Shown piece by piece: positions 16,722 through 26,778 of a DNA stretch of 64,000 bases; position 1 is the first letter of the stretch; each line of letters opens with the position of its first letter. A program made the position numbers and the translations under genes. The stretch is from Celerinatantimonas diazotrophica (GTDB taxonomy: Bacteria > Pseudomonadota > Gammaproteobacteria > Enterobacterales > Celerinatantimonadaceae), in assembly GCF_004339545.1 (NCBI RefSeq), contig NZ_SMGD01000002.1, forward strand, positions 56,010-120,009, given 5' to 3'. Under the pieces are notes generated by a model. The model saw nothing but the letters and a program-made list of their open reading frames with translations, did no database searches and was not told the DNA's origin.

Positions 16722-19223
16722 TTAAGCTTGAATCTGTTGCGCCGGATCTTGCGGCACTGGACTTCGATAAGGACGGACCATCATCGCGCCGTCCTGTTCG
16801 ACAATGTCATAAAACTGCGGCAGATTAAAATCAATCGGAGCGGCTGTATTACTAAACTGATCGCGACTCGAAGTATAAAACCGATTGATCCCTTGTACTA
16901 ACTCATCTTTAGAGCCATCGAACTGCTGATACACCTCAACCCGATTTTGTTCATCGACAATATAGATATTTAAATCACTACCAAGCTGCTCAAAGAAATA
17001 CTGCACCAAGCCTTCGCTGGCTTGAGCGTTAACAATCGAAGGAATCGTCACTGCCTTATCCGCATCCAGACGCAACAACATCGACTCGAGTTTACTGCTC
17101 GAATGCTCGGTATAGAAATCGATACTGTTATCCAACGGTTTCACCGATACGCCACGCTCTTCGAAAAAGAGCCCGTATTTATGTTGGCCAAGTACCAATG
17201 TTTTTATTTTACGCCGCGCATCCGAGGCAGCTAAACGATAACTGACACACTCAACGAGTAATTTACGGTAGTTGGTCACAATCACTGAGCGGAAATGGTT
17301 GCTGTAACAAAACACATCAATATGCTCAGGAGGATTGGCATTGCGATGCATTTTGCTCAAAATGGTCACCAGCGAATCGGTCACCGCTTGCTCTGAGCTA
17401 AAATGCAGCGTTCTAACCTCATGCCAAGAATTGCGGTATACCAGATCAATAGAACCAATCAAGCATTCTGCGGGATCCCCAAAAGCAAAAATATCAGGCT
17501 CGGCGGCATCAAACTCGATCACTTTTCCGGCCCAGTTGGCCGTTGGGTCAGACTCTAAGTTGAGGAAAATCCCTAAATGACTAATTTCACACGGCCGCGT
17601 CAACGCCAAATTCGAAGCGGGCGGGACTTTAACCGGAAAGGCATGCCGGAGATCATCGGTAAATTCTTTTAATTTACTTTTATCCAGATCGCCTGCCTTA
17701 ACTTTGACATGCAAGCGAGTATCGTTCACCAGCAGTTGATTGAAATATCCCCACGCGACTAATTTGCTAATATACGCGGAGTGCTCCAGCACTTTCTCAC
17801 CGACCATCATTCGACTTTGCAAAGGCTGACGATACAAATACCACCCTGTTGCATTCGCACTGCCATTGGCCACTTGCACAAAAGAGAGATCGGCCTCAGC
17901 CAGCTCGGGGGAAATTTGCGGGTTAATCTGAGTGACTTTACCCGGCAAACTTTCAAAAGCAGCGTATAGTTTACGCGATAAAATACCAATATCTTCTGCG
18001 TTAATCGACTCGCTAATGTCATTTAAGCGAGCAAAATGAATCAGGTTTCGATAGCTGAGCATCAAGGCATCCAACAACTCCGAATAAGCCGCTTTGACCT
18101 CAACAACGCCCCAGCGCTGACGGGTATTCAGATAACGCAAGCGCTCATCATCCCAATTCCAATCACGCACCAACTGTTTCATCACCTGTCGCGGCCAATC
18201 ATGATGGCCAAGCAAGTTTGGTAAACTGAAACGCTCGTTGTTTTTCAAATAAAAACAGCGCCGCACTAAATCCAACCGCTTGTAATCGCGAATGCGTTGC
18301 AAATATGCAGTCACCCGCTCGAGCATCATAAAATAGGCATCAATACGATAATCGAAGACATCACTGTGCTGAAAACGAGATTTCGTTTCGCAAGCCAACA
18401 ACCGGGTATTAGGATAATCAGCCGAATACGACTCCATTAACACCAGTTTTAACACCGCTTTATAGGGAGAATCGATCCCTTTATAAAGCTGCCACAACGC
18501 AGAACCAAAATATTCTTCGGCTGGGATTTTATCCAGCCCACCTAAATCCAGCCAGTGTTCGTTATCAAAAACACCGTTGTCACGCTGCTGGGCGACAAAC
18601 GCATCATAACTAATCGGCAAATCAGCGGGCACCGCATACCAAACCAGATGTTTCCCCGCGATGCGTAAACAAGTGCGATAAAATTCATCCAGTAATAGTA
18701 AATGTTGAGCACTGCCGCAATTATCAGCTGACAATTCACTAATGGCACCAGATTTAAACTGGTTTTCTTCGACCAGAAAAAAGTTCAGTTCGACCTGACG
18801 AGCCGCCGCCCACTCACTAATGGCACTGCATTTGGTCTGCAAAAGAGCGCGTTGCGCGATATTCAGCTCACTGCCATGACACACCCATATATCTAGATCG
18901 CTGTCGCTAGATTGACCCATCGACGCGGTACTGCCCATGCTATACAACCCCCAAATTTGTCGGGATTGCGGCTCTTCGGCATTACAGCCAAAATGTTTTT
19001 GCAGCATGATCTGATGGCGGGAACTACTCCGGTATAAACTGACACCACAAGGCGTTTCATCACCGACAAATCCAGGCATAGAAGGATGGTTAAAATGCAG
19101 CAACAGCGGGATCAGTTCAAATGTCTGACGGGCATTTGAACTCATACTTTGGACAGCAAAAGCTCGTCGCCAGTTACTATACTCAGTGGCCCGAGCTAAA
19201 TATTTTTCGATATGTTGTTGCAA
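16722..19223 (-). CDS. cyaA: Class I adenylate cyclase
   Basis: Makes cAMP for CRP-dependent regulation; 833 residues (E. coli 848). The N-terminal catalytic half contains the nucleotidyl-transferase pattern GSTASMGQSSDSDLDIWVCH with its paired aspartates; the C-terminal half is the glucose-sensing regulatory region. The start codon is TTG (19221-19223), as in E. coli cyaA, where the rare start keeps expression low. AGG lies about seven bases upstream. No ATG gives a better start. Confidence 0.96.
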   Translation of the reverse strand: MQQHIEKYLARATEYSNWRRAFAVQSMSSNARQTFELIPLLLHFNHPSMPGFVGDETPCGVSLYRSSSRHQIMLQKHFGCNAEEPQSRQIWGLYSMGSTASMGQSSDSDLDIWVCHGSELNIAQRALLQTKCSAISEWAAARQVELNFFLVEENQFKSGAISELSADNCGSAQHLLLLDEFYRTCLRIAGKHLVWYAVPADLPISYDAFVAQQRDNGVFDNEHWLDLGGLDKIPAEEYFGSALWQLYKGIDSPYKAVLKLVLMESYSADYPNTRLLACETKSRFQHSDVFDYRIDAYFMMLERVTAYLQRIRDYKRLDLVRRCFYLKNNERFSLPNLLGHHDWPRQVMKQLVRDWNWDDERLRYLNTRQRWGVVEVKAAYSELLDALMLSYRNLIHFARLNDISESINAEDIGILSRKLYAAFESLPGKVTQINPQISPELAEADLSFVQVANGSANATGWYLYRQPLQSRMMVGEKVLEHSAYISKLVAWGYFNQLLVNDTRLHVKVKAGDLDKSKLKEFTDDLRHAFPVKVPPASNLALTRPCEISHLGIFLNLESDPTANWAGKVIEFDAAEPDIFAFGDPAECLIGSIDLVYRNSWHEVRTLHFSSEQAVTDSLVTILSKMHRNANPPEHIDVFCYSNHFRSVIVTNYRKLLVECVSYRLAASDARRKIKTLVLGQHKYGLFFEERGVSVKPLDNSIDFYTEHSSSKLESMLLRLDADKAVTIPSIVNAQASEGLVQYFFEQLGSDLNIYIVDEQNRVEVYQQFDGSKDELVQGINRFYTSSRDQFSNTAAPIDFNLPQFYDIVEQDGAMMVRPYRSPVPQDPAQQIQA

Positions 19224-19555
19224 AACTGGACCTAAAGATTATTAAATGACCACGCTCAGAAATCCCGGTAGTAGAATAGGTGAATCACAATCACAGTGTG
19301 ACGATGTTAACAGTTTATCTAATATTGGTAAATAAAACTGATGAAAAAACCACCACTAAAATGATGGATATCAATTCTCCCCATGAACTCATATAGATAG
19401 GGCATACAAGCAACGCGTCTTGATTACAGATGTTTTTATTTAAGCATGTTATGATGAAATGACTTTTGGCCTGCAAAAGTCAGCTATCGCGGCAACTACA
19501 ATAATCCGTTACGGTATTTTTTCAAAAAATCGTTCAACCAGAGAGGACTTTCATC
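19224..19555. other. Divergent cyaA/hemC control region
   Basis: No gene is seen. It must carry promoters for both cyaA and hemC. An imperfect CRP-like pattern (minus strand TGTGATTGTGATTCACC, 19279-19295) lies 56 bp upstream of cyaA, but the half-sites are one base out of register, so it is only a weak hint of cAMP feedback. Confidence 0.4.
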
Positions 19556-20488
19556 GTGTTTACGATTCGAATTGCTACGCGTCAAAGTGCATTGGCCCTT
19601 TGGCAAGCCCAATATGTTAAAGATGCGTTGCTTGCCCATCATGACGATATCCAGGTCGAATTTGTTCCGATCACGACACGTGGCGATAAGTTACTCGATA
19701 CACCTCTGGCAAAAATTGGTGGTAAAGGCTTGTTTGTTAAAGAGTTGGAAGTGGCTATGCTCGAAGAGCGAGCCGATATTGCCGTACATTCCATGAAAGA
19801 TGTACCAATGGCTTTTCCTGACGGACTTGCTTTGACGACTATCTGCCAACGAGGGAACCCATTTGACGCCTTGGTTAGCCACGACTTCAAATCACTTGCC
19901 CAATTGCCACAAGGGGCAATCGTCGGTACTTCTAGTTTGCGTCGGCAGAGCCAGCTCAAAGCATTTCGCCCCGATCTTGAAATAAAAACTCTCCGTGGCA
20001 ATGTCGGGACTCGCCTTGGGAAATTGGATGCGGGAGAGTACAACGCTATTATTCTAGCCTGCGCGGGCCTTGAACGGCTAAAATTACAAGAGCGCATTAC
20101 CTGTGTACTTGATGATAAACAGATGTTGCCCGCCTGTGGACAAGGGGCGGTCGGCATTGAATGTCGTAGTGATGATAGCCAACTGCACCAGTATCTGGCA
20201 CCGTTGGCAGATGCCGATACCCATGATCAGGTACTGGCTGAACGAGCCATGAATACCCGCCTCAACGGTGGCTGTCAGGTTCCTATCGGTGGTTACGCGA
20301 GCATTGATGAACACAACCATTTAACGCTCAAAGGGCTGGTAGGAACGACCGATGGCAAAACCCTCATCCAAGGCGAAGTGCGTGGCCCAAGAGAAAATTA
20401 TCAACAACTAGGTGAGCAACTAGCCGAAGAGTTATTAAACCGAGGCGCTCGCCAAATATTACAGGAACTTGGTGGTGATCCCGTTTAA
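19556..20488 (+). CDS. hemC: Porphobilinogen deaminase (hydroxymethylbilane synthase)
   Basis: Joins four porphobilinogens into hydroxymethylbilane in heme synthesis, 310 residues. The cofactor-binding cysteine is in [13 protein letters not shown]. Other conserved blocks are [29 protein letters not shown] and [16 protein letters not shown]. It starts with GTG preceded by GAGAGG. It is the first gene of hemC-hemD-hemX-hemY and overlaps hemD. Confidence 0.98.
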   Translation: MFTIRIATRQSALALWQAQYVKDALLAHHDDIQVEFVPITTRGDKLLDTPLAKIGGKGLFVKELEVAMLEERADIAVHSMKDVPMAFPDGLALTTICQRGNPFDALVSHDFKSLAQLPQGAIVGTSSLRRQSQLKAFRPDLEIKTLRGNVGTRLGKLDAGEYNAIILACAGLERLKLQERITCVLDDKQMLPACGQGAVGIECRSDDSQLHQYLAPLADADTHDQVLAERAMNTRLNGGCQVPIGGYASIDEHNHLTLKGLVGTTDGKTLIQGEVRGPRENYQQLGEQLAEELLNRGARQILQELGGDPV

Positions 20489-21203
20489 CATTCATCTGTT
20501 ATTGACTCGCCCTCAACCAGCGTGTTCTCAAGATTGCCAACGGCTTCAATCACTTGGCTTTGATGCCAAGGCGGCCCCGCTCCTTGCATTTGAAGCCATG
20601 CCAACGTTAACGGGCGCCGCGTTGGACGATTATTTAGCAGGTTTTGATATCATCATCGCCCTCAGTCCACGCGTTTTTACATTTTTAACACCAACGCATT
20701 GGCCCAATAGCCGATATATCGCCATTGGCCAGAAAACCGCTAAAACTTGGCAAGCCTGCAATCTCAATGTCACGTGTCCAGAGCACGCCAATAGTGAAAG
20801 CCTCTTGGATATGCTGCAAAACCAAGCACCACCAACCGCGCGCATTCTTATTTTACGCGGAGAAACTTCGCGGAACTGGCTACCTGGACAGCTAACAGCC
20901 ATTGGATTTCAGGTCAATGAATTGTGCTGTTATCGGCAAATTCCTCAGTCGATCACAGCAGTACAATTTCACCACTGGCAAACTACTAATATAAACTTCA
21001 TTGTCTGCACCAGTGCATTGCAGGTCAGCACACTTATTCAACAAGCCCATTTAGCAACCATGCAAGACTGGCTCAGTGAATGTACTCTCATTGTCCCCAG
21101 CAAAAGAATTATACAAATGATCGATTTTCCGTTTCGCCATGTGTATAACTGTGGAGGGGCCCATGTTGATGCGCTTATCGATACTCTCAGATCTATTGTT
21201 TAA
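20475..21203 (+). CDS. hemD: Uroporphyrinogen-III synthase
   Basis: Closes and inverts ring D to give uroporphyrinogen III. About 242 residues, weakly conserved as usual for HemD: the N-terminus [20 protein letters not shown] and [17 protein letters not shown] are recognisable. The exact start is uncertain: TTG at 20469, GTG at 20472 and GTG at 20475 are all in frame, and the spacing from AGGA favours 20475. The gene overlaps the end of hemC, so translation is coupled. Confidence 0.93.
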   Translation: MIPFNIHLLLTRPQPACSQDCQRLQSLGFDAKAAPLLAFEAMPTLTGAALDDYLAGFDIIIALSPRVFTFLTPTHWPNSRYIAIGQKTAKTWQACNLNVTCPEHANSESLLDMLQNQAPPTARILILRGETSRNWLPGQLTAIGFQVNELCCYRQIPQSITAVQFHHWQTTNINFIVCTSALQVSTLIQQAHLATMQDWLSECTLIVPSKRIIQMIDFPFRHVYNCGGAHVDALIDTLRSIV

Positions 21204-21212
21204 GGAACCTCT

Positions 21213-22292
21213 ATGTCCGATCAATCATCTCAACCTATTGTAGAGCAACCGGAATCGAAGCCTTCTAAAGGACCATGGGTTCTTGCTGCTGTTGCGCTTA
21301 TTGTATCGGTCGCGGTAGGCGGATATGGCTGGCAGCAGATACATGGAATGACCCAACAAGTGCAACAATTGAGTGAACAAAACGCCCAATTACAAAGCAC
21401 TTTAAGCTCGGCACAAACCACTGCAGCCAAACAAGCCGCGCAGTTACGCGCCCAATTGGCGCAAAACCAGCAAGATCTGAAAACGCAGAGTAGTCAAAGC
21501 CGAATCGTGCTCAGCCAGATGCAAAACACGACGCAAGCACTCAAACAACAGCTGGCCAACCTGAATATTCATGACTTAAACCAATGGCGGCTGTACGAAG
21601 CCCAGTATTTAGTGCACTTAGCAGCCCGCAAAGCTTGGCTTGAAGGTGATATTACTTCAGCCATTGCGCTCCTTAAAAGCGCCGATAAAGGCATTGCGCA
21701 GTTACACGATCCCAAATATATTCCACTGCGCCGGGCCTTGGCCGATGACATCAATCAACTTGATTCACTACCCAAGGTTGATATTGAGGGCATCATGATT
21801 CAGATAAACAGCCTGCGTGAGCAGATTGCCCATCTGTCGCTCACTCGGGTGAATCTTCCCAAAGTGAGCGATGCAGCGGTGCCAAGTGAGCAAAAACCAT
21901 CGTGGAAAACGCGACTGGCAGACAGCTGGCATAAATTTATCAATCAGTTTGTCACCGTTCGCCGCCGAGATAGTGATACCAAACCATTGCTCGCGCCAGA
22001 AAAAGCTTGGTACCTAAAACAAAATTTACAGCTACAATTACAGCAGGCGGCACTGGCAGCAGGAAATCATCAGTCCAAACTGTATAAGCAGAGTTTAACG
22101 CAGGCCAGTCAATGGCTGTCCCAATACTTTACGCACAACCCTGCGGCGGAGCATTTGGTAAACGCCATTGCTCAGTTGCAAAAACAATCCGTTGCAGCCG
22201 TTAAGCCGGGCCAGCTCAATAGTGTCGAACTGATCGACAAGGCCGTTGATCAGATTAGCCAGCAAGATTCGTCCAAGGAGGAGGCTAAATGA
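21213..22292 (+). CDS. hemX: HemX, membrane protein of the hem operon
   Basis: A 359-residue inner-membrane protein of the HemX family, historically called a uroporphyrinogen methylase but without a methylase fold visible. It has a short cytoplasmic N-terminus, one membrane segment (about residues 22-42, WVLAAVALIVSVAVGGYGW), and a periplasmic Q-rich coiled coil (45-115) followed by a helical domain. It overlaps hemY by 4 bp (ATGA). Confidence 0.92.
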   Translation: MSDQSSQPIVEQPESKPSKGPWVLAAVALIVSVAVGGYGWQQIHGMTQQVQQLSEQNAQLQSTLSSAQTTAAKQAAQLRAQLAQNQQDLKTQSSQSRIVLSQMQNTTQALKQQLANLNIHDLNQWRLYEAQYLVHLAARKAWLEGDITSAIALLKSADKGIAQLHDPKYIPLRRALADDINQLDSLPKVDIEGIMIQINSLREQIAHLSLTRVNLPKVSDAAVPSEQKPSWKTRLADSWHKFINQFVTVRRRDSDTKPLLAPEKAWYLKQNLQLQLQQAALAAGNHQSKLYKQSLTQASQWLSQYFTHNPAAEHLVNAIAQLQKQSVAAVKPGQLNSVELIDKAVDQISQQDSSKEEAK

Positions 22293-23473
22293 TTCGGCTA
22301 TTTTTATTACTTTTGGTCGTCGCCGCAGGCATGATTGCCGGGCCGTTACTGGAAGGTCATCAAGGTTACATTTTAATCGCCTTCGGCCATTACACCATTG
22401 AAATGTCAGTCGTAGGTGGCGTGACCGCGTTGGTTGTCATTTATATTCTAGTGCAACTGCTCAGTGCCTTAATTAAGCAACTCTGGCAAGTCTTTCCGGG
22501 ATTGCGCTATGGCATGAAAAATCGCAAACAGGCGATAGCGCGTAAACAAACGCAGGAAGGTTTGCTATCACTGTATCAGGGTGATTATGAAAATGCGCAT
22601 CAACAACTGGCAAAGTCAGCCAAAAGCAGTGATTCCCCCTCATTGAACTACCTGTCTGCCGCGCGCGCAGCTGCCAATCAAGGGGAACTCAAATTAAGCG
22701 ACAAACTACTCGCAAAAGCCGATAAGAAAAGTGGCGATTCACAAACTCGTCAAGCGGTTTGGTTGGCAAGAGCCAAACTAAAACTGGAAAGTGGTGATAT
22801 TGAAGCCACGCGCCAACTGTTAGAACAATTACCCAGCAATCAACAGCATCGCCCTTCGGCAATGCAAATTCATTATCAGTTGGCTAAAGCCGACCACGAT
22901 TGGGACAAACAGTTAGAACTGTTAGAGCATTTAAGTAAATTCCAACCCGAACGCTGGCAAGAAGAGCTGGAATATAGCTATCGGGGGAAATTCAATCAAC
23001 TGGCGAGCGCAAGTGAGGGCGAATTCGAAAGCTTTTGGCATAACCTCTCACGCAAGTTAAAACAGCAATCGTGGTTATTACGCGCCGTTTTACCGGCTTT
23101 GCTCAAATTACAGCGGACCGATCTCATCACCAGTCTGCTCAAAAAGCAGATCAAACAAAAAGATCCAACCAGCTTATCGATATTGCCACGCTTGCCCAAA
23201 GAACAAGCGACGCAGTTCATCAGTCAGCTGGAATCGTTAAGCAAAAATGACCCGCAAAATACCACCCTATTAACCGTACTGGGGGCCATTTACATTCTCA
23301 ATAGCCAATTAGACCCTGCCAGCGAGGCGCTTAAAAAGAGCCAAGAGATTTCTCCCAGTGCCCGAAACTGCAAACTTTTAGGAGATATCAGTGCTGCTCG
23401 CCATGAATCTGAACAGGCACTGAGTTGGTATCAGCAAGCATTTCAGCTGCGCACAACCGAGACATCTAATTAA
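22289..23473 (+). CDS. hemY: HemY, TPR membrane protein of the hem operon
   Basis: A 394-residue inner-membrane protein with two N-terminal hydrophobic segments (about residues 3-20 and 40-62) and a cytoplasmic C-terminal region built of TPR-like helical repeats (for example EGLLSLYQGDYENAHQQLAK, and a last repeat near residue 350). This is the gammaproteobacterial HemY, unrelated to protoporphyrinogen oxidase HemY of Bacillus. Its role is unclear; it is last in the hemCDXY operon and its stop overlaps that of fre by 4 bp. Confidence 0.93.
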   Translation: MIRLFLLLLVVAAGMIAGPLLEGHQGYILIAFGHYTIEMSVVGGVTALVVIYILVQLLSALIKQLWQVFPGLRYGMKNRKQAIARKQTQEGLLSLYQGDYENAHQQLAKSAKSSDSPSLNYLSAARAAANQGELKLSDKLLAKADKKSGDSQTRQAVWLARAKLKLESGDIEATRQLLEQLPSNQQHRPSAMQIHYQLAKADHDWDKQLELLEHLSKFQPERWQEELEYSYRGKFNQLASASEGEFESFWHNLSRKLKQQSWLLRAVLPALLKLQRTDLITSLLKKQIKQKDPTSLSILPRLPKEQATQFISQLESLSKNDPQNTTLLTVLGAIYILNSQLDPASEALKKSQEISPSARNCKLLGDISAARHESEQALSWYQQAFQLRTTETSN

Positions 23474-24162
23474 ATAAATTCGTATGCATCGCCATGCAGC
23501 TGGCTGGCAATCAGACCTTTAGCGAAAAAGGCATCGCGAGCAACGGCGGCCATTTCAAAACGCCCTGCAACATATACATCGACGTCTTTAAGTGATGCAA
23601 AATCACTTAAGACCGCTTCGTGAACTAACCCTGTATGATACTGCCATTGCGCAATCGGCTGTTCAATCACTGGATTAAATTGAACCTGACCAGCATCGTG
23701 CCATTGTTGCGCCAACTCGTATAAATACAATCCACCGAGGTTCCGCCCCCCCCAATACAGATAGACATTCACCGAATGTGGCATCTGATTAAGGGCTTCA
23801 ATCAACGCTTTGGCATAGGAAAATCCAGTCCCACCAACCATGATCAGAACATCCCGTTCTGGTGTCTGTTCGATCACTGACCGGCCAAACGGCATCTCAA
23901 TATCAATCTGTCCTTCAGTGCGCATGCGCTCTAACACTTGACCAGCGTATAAGTTCTCTGGGGTAGCGCCAATATGCAACTGCAAATGTTGCTCTCCTGG
24001 GGCATTTGCGATTGTAAACGGGCGCTTATCATCATTTGCCATAACCACCTGCAGATATTGTCCAGCAATGTAGTCAAAGCTTTGCTGAGGTTTTAATACA
24101 ACGTCATAAACATCATCTAAAATAGGACTCAGCAACTCAACTTGGCAATTCATCCGTTCCAT
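23470..24162 (-). CDS. fre: NAD(P)H-flavin reductase
   Basis: Reduces free flavins with NAD(P)H; 230 residues (E. coli Fre 233). It has a flavin-binding barrel at the N-terminus (DDKRPFTIANAPG, the R-P-F-[ST] motif) and a nucleotide-binding half with VLIMVGGTGFSYAKALIEAL and DVYVAGRFEMA. It follows ubiD on the same strand, as in E. coli, and meets hemY tail to tail. Reduced flavin produced by Fre could feed the prenylated-flavin enzyme UbiD, although that link is an inference. Confidence 0.96.
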   Translation of the reverse strand: MERMNCQVELLSPILDDVYDVVLKPQQSFDYIAGQYLQVVMANDDKRPFTIANAPGEQHLQLHIGATPENLYAGQVLERMRTEGQIDIEMPFGRSVIEQTPERDVLIMVGGTGFSYAKALIEALNQMPHSVNVYLYWGGRNLGGLYLYELAQQWHDAGQVQFNPVIEQPIAQWQYHTGLVHEAVLSDFASLKDVDVYVAGRFEMAAVARDAFFAKGLIASQLHGDAYEFI

Positions 24163-24277
24163 GCAAACTCCATCATTTTAATCGTATCCCTATATTAACA
24201 CTTCCGAGCATTAACTATTAGCATACGTTTTTATAACAACATTTAACTTTCAGTGCATTACACCCGATCACCGCAGA

Positions 24278-25744
24278 CTAATCAATGCCTAGTGACGGCC
24301 AAATCGCATCGACTCGCTGTTTGACTTCTGCATCCATCTCAATGGCTTCCCCCCATTCACGATTGGTTTCACCAGGCCATTTATTAGTGGCGTCTAACCC
24401 CATTTTAGAACCCAGCCCGGTGACCGGGGAGGCAAAATCTAAATAATCGATCGGTGTATTTTCCATCAACACCGTGTCCCGAGCAGGATCCATACGGGTT
24501 GTAATCGCCCAGATCACATCTTGCCAATTGCGCGCATTAACATCGCTATCACAAACAATCACAAATTTAGTATACATAAACTGGCGTAGAAACGACCAAA
24601 CCCCCATCATTACCCGCTTGGCATGACCGGGATATTGTTTTTTCATGGTCACGACAGCGAGCCGATAGGAGCACCCTTCTGGGGGGAGATAAAAATCGAC
24701 AATCTCAGGAAACTGCTTTTGGATAATCGGTACAAAAACTTCATTCAGTGCTTTACCCATCACCGCCGGTTCATCAGGCGGCCGACCGGTATAGGTAGAG
24801 TGGTAGATCGGATCTTTGCGATGGGTCATATGTGTGATGGTAAATACTGGGAACGTATCCGTTTCATTATAGTAACCCGTGTGATCGCCATAGGGACCCT
24901 CGACGGCTTCTTCCCCCGGCATCAAATAACCTTCCAGCACAATCTCAGCGGTTGCCGGAACCTGCAGATCACAACTGATACATTTAACCACTTCCGTGCG
25001 CGAACCGCGCAGTAAACCAGCAAAGGCATATTCTGAGAGCGAGTCAGGTACTGGCGTCACAGCTCCCAGCGTCGTCGCCGGATCACATCCTAAAGCCACA
25101 GCAACCGGGTATGCTTTGCCCGGGTTGACCTCTTGCCATTCACGATAGTCCAGCGCCCCTCCCCGGTGCGAAAGCCAACGCATAATGAGCTTATTTTTAC
25201 CCAACTTTTGCTGGCGATAAATGCCGATATTCTGACGCTTCTTAAACGGCCCCTTCGTCACAGTTAGCCCCCAGGTTACTAACGGAGCGGCATCTTTGGG
25301 CCAACAGGTTTGAATCGGTAATTGATCTAAATCGACGTCCTCCCCCGATAAGACAACCTCCTGACAAGGTGCTTTGCGGCGAGTTTTAGTCGGCATATTC
25401 AGAACCTGCTTAAAAATGGGCAGCTTCTCCATGATCTCCTGCAAACCGCGTGGTGGTTCGGGCTCTTTTAAGTAAGCCAGCCACTGACCGATATCACGAA
25501 GCTCACTGGTCTGCTCACGCCCCATGGCCAACGCTACTCGCTCTTCACTACCAAATAAATTGCCCAACACCGGCATCTTATGGCCTTTGACACTCTCAAA
25601 CAAAAGTGCAGGCCCTTGTTTTTTAAGGGTTCTATCGCAGATTTCGGTCATTTCCAAATATGGATCAACCGTTTGGTGAATTCGCTTTAACAGTCCTCGT
25701 GATTCGAGCAAAGCGATAAATTCACGTAGATCTCGGTATTTCAT
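24278..25744 (-). CDS. ubiD: 3-octaprenyl-4-hydroxybenzoate decarboxylase
   Basis: Decarboxylates the ubiquinone precursor using prenylated FMN made by UbiX. It has 488 residues (E. coli 497). Conserved blocks include [25 protein letters not shown] (active-site region with acidic residues) and [23 protein letters not shown] strong ribosome site (GGGGAGA) precedes the ATG. It lies 9 bp after the unknown exported protein at 25754, and 115 bp before fre. Confidence 0.97.
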   Translation of the reverse strand: MKYRDLREFIALLESRGLLKRIHQTVDPYLEMTEICDRTLKKQGPALLFESVKGHKMPVLGNLFGSEERVALAMGREQTSELRDIGQWLAYLKEPEPPRGLQEIMEKLPIFKQVLNMPTKTRRKAPCQEVVLSGEDVDLDQLPIQTCWPKDAAPLVTWGLTVTKGPFKKRQNIGIYRQQKLGKNKLIMRWLSHRGGALDYREWQEVNPGKAYPVAVALGCDPATTLGAVTPVPDSLSEYAFAGLLRGSRTEVVKCISCDLQVPATAEIVLEGYLMPGEEAVEGPYGDHTGYYNETDTFPVFTITHMTHRKDPIYHSTYTGRPPDEPAVMGKALNEVFVPIIQKQFPEIVDFYLPPEGCSYRLAVVTMKKQYPGHAKRVMMGVWSFLRQFMYTKFVIVCDSDVNARNWQDVIWAITTRMDPARDTVLMENTPIDYLDFASPVTGLGSKMGLDATNKWPGETNREWGEAIEMDAEVKQRVDAIWPSLGID

Positions 25745-25753
25745 TCTCTCCCC

Positions 25754-26647
25754 TTAAATCTGAATCAATTTATGAAGGTGCAGTACATTAAGCGCTTGTT
25801 GATGATATGGACCTTTCTCTTTTTGCTGGAGTAAGTATAAGCGCGCTTTAGGATATCGCTTAGCCAAAAGTGCCATTGCATCAAAGCTATAAAATATTAG
25901 GTGTTTGTTATCGAGTAGTTTCTTAAAGATGGACAATGCCTGTTGTGGATCATAGTGCGCCGCTATCGCATGCAGTGTATCCACACTATATTGATCGACT
26001 GGCCGAGCAAATAACAGAGCCAGTAGCTTTTCATCTTTAAGATGATAGGCAATCGCAGCCAGAACACTATTATCTGGGAAATAATAATGATGTTCAGTGA
26101 TTTTTTGCCAGCTACGGCGTAGTTGCTTAGGATCCAGCTGTGAAAGTGCGTACACGACATTTTGCTGCTCGGAAAAGAGCGCTGGATTATCTTTGCTAAA
26201 TATCTGCTGCCAGGGAAGTGTTCCTTCACGCAGTTGATTTGCATATTGCTGGCGACGCTTCACAATTCGCCAATGGTTTAAAATCGCCCGGGCAAGTGCT
26301 GGATAATCGTAGCGAGGACGCACAACTTGATAGCCATCTATTAACGTCGTCTCACTCAGTGTTGGTCGCTCTTTAGCAATGGTCTGCAACCACGGAATAA
26401 GCGCCTTAGCGGGTTTAGGATCTAATTGATAATATTGACTGAGCAACACATACAATAGTGGTTCACGCTTTTTTGCGGGCAAAATTGGAATGTGATACTG
26501 CAACCAAGACAGATTATGATTCACCAATGCCTGACTCGCTCGATTGAGCAATGGCAAACTGTCATCAAATGTTTTTTTACCCCACGCCAATGTTGATAGC
26601 GTCAGCAAAGCAAAGGCACATCCGATATAGAGCAGGTTTCGAGTCAT
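25754..26647 (-). CDS. Exported helical-repeat protein of unknown function
   Basis: Not recognised. It is 297 residues with an N-terminal signal peptide (LLYIGCAFALLTLSTLAWG, likely cut after WGK), then a wholly helical region of paired short helices (for example DPKQLRRSWQKITEH and DPQQALSIFKKLLDN) that suggests a repeat solenoid similar to TPR or HEAT. No catalytic motif is evident. Spacing of 9 bp to ubiD shows they are co-transcribed, with this gene first. A periplasmic scaffold role is possible but is only inference. Confidence 0.75.
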   Translation of the reverse strand: MTRNLLYIGCAFALLTLSTLAWGKKTFDDSLPLLNRASQALVNHNLSWLQYHIPILPAKKREPLLYVLLSQYYQLDPKPAKALIPWLQTIAKERPTLSETTLIDGYQVVRPRYDYPALARAILNHWRIVKRRQQYANQLREGTLPWQQIFSKDNPALFSEQQNVVYALSQLDPKQLRRSWQKITEHHYYFPDNSVLAAIAYHLKDEKLLALLFARPVDQYSVDTLHAIAAHYDPQQALSIFKKLLDNKHLIFYSFDAMALLAKRYPKARLYLLQQKEKGPYHQQALNVLHLHKLIQI

Positions 26648-26734
26648 GGTAAATAAGCGGCATCTATCGCAAAAAGCTTATCATAGCATGCTCTGGGCCG
26701 CTGCCCACGCATAGCGTGTTTAAATCCTGGCCAA

Positions 26735-26758
26735 TAAAAAGACCGACTCGGTGGTCGG
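26735..26758 (-). terminator. Rho-independent terminator after rho
   Basis: On the minus strand, CCGAC (loop CACCGA) GTCGG is followed by TCTTTTTATT, a short GC stem with a U-tract, 20 bp after the rho stop codon. Confidence 0.7.
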
Positions 26759-26778
26759 CCCATTATAAGCATCAACGA

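Noticed and set aside
19279..19295. CRP-like site before cyaA
   Set aside because: The half-sites are misaligned by one base and one is incomplete; kept only as a remark, not a feature.
24278..25744. UbiD as a UbiX-independent or aromatic-acid decarboxylase
   Set aside because: Length, motifs and position next to fre match UbiD of ubiquinone synthesis; no clue for other substrates.
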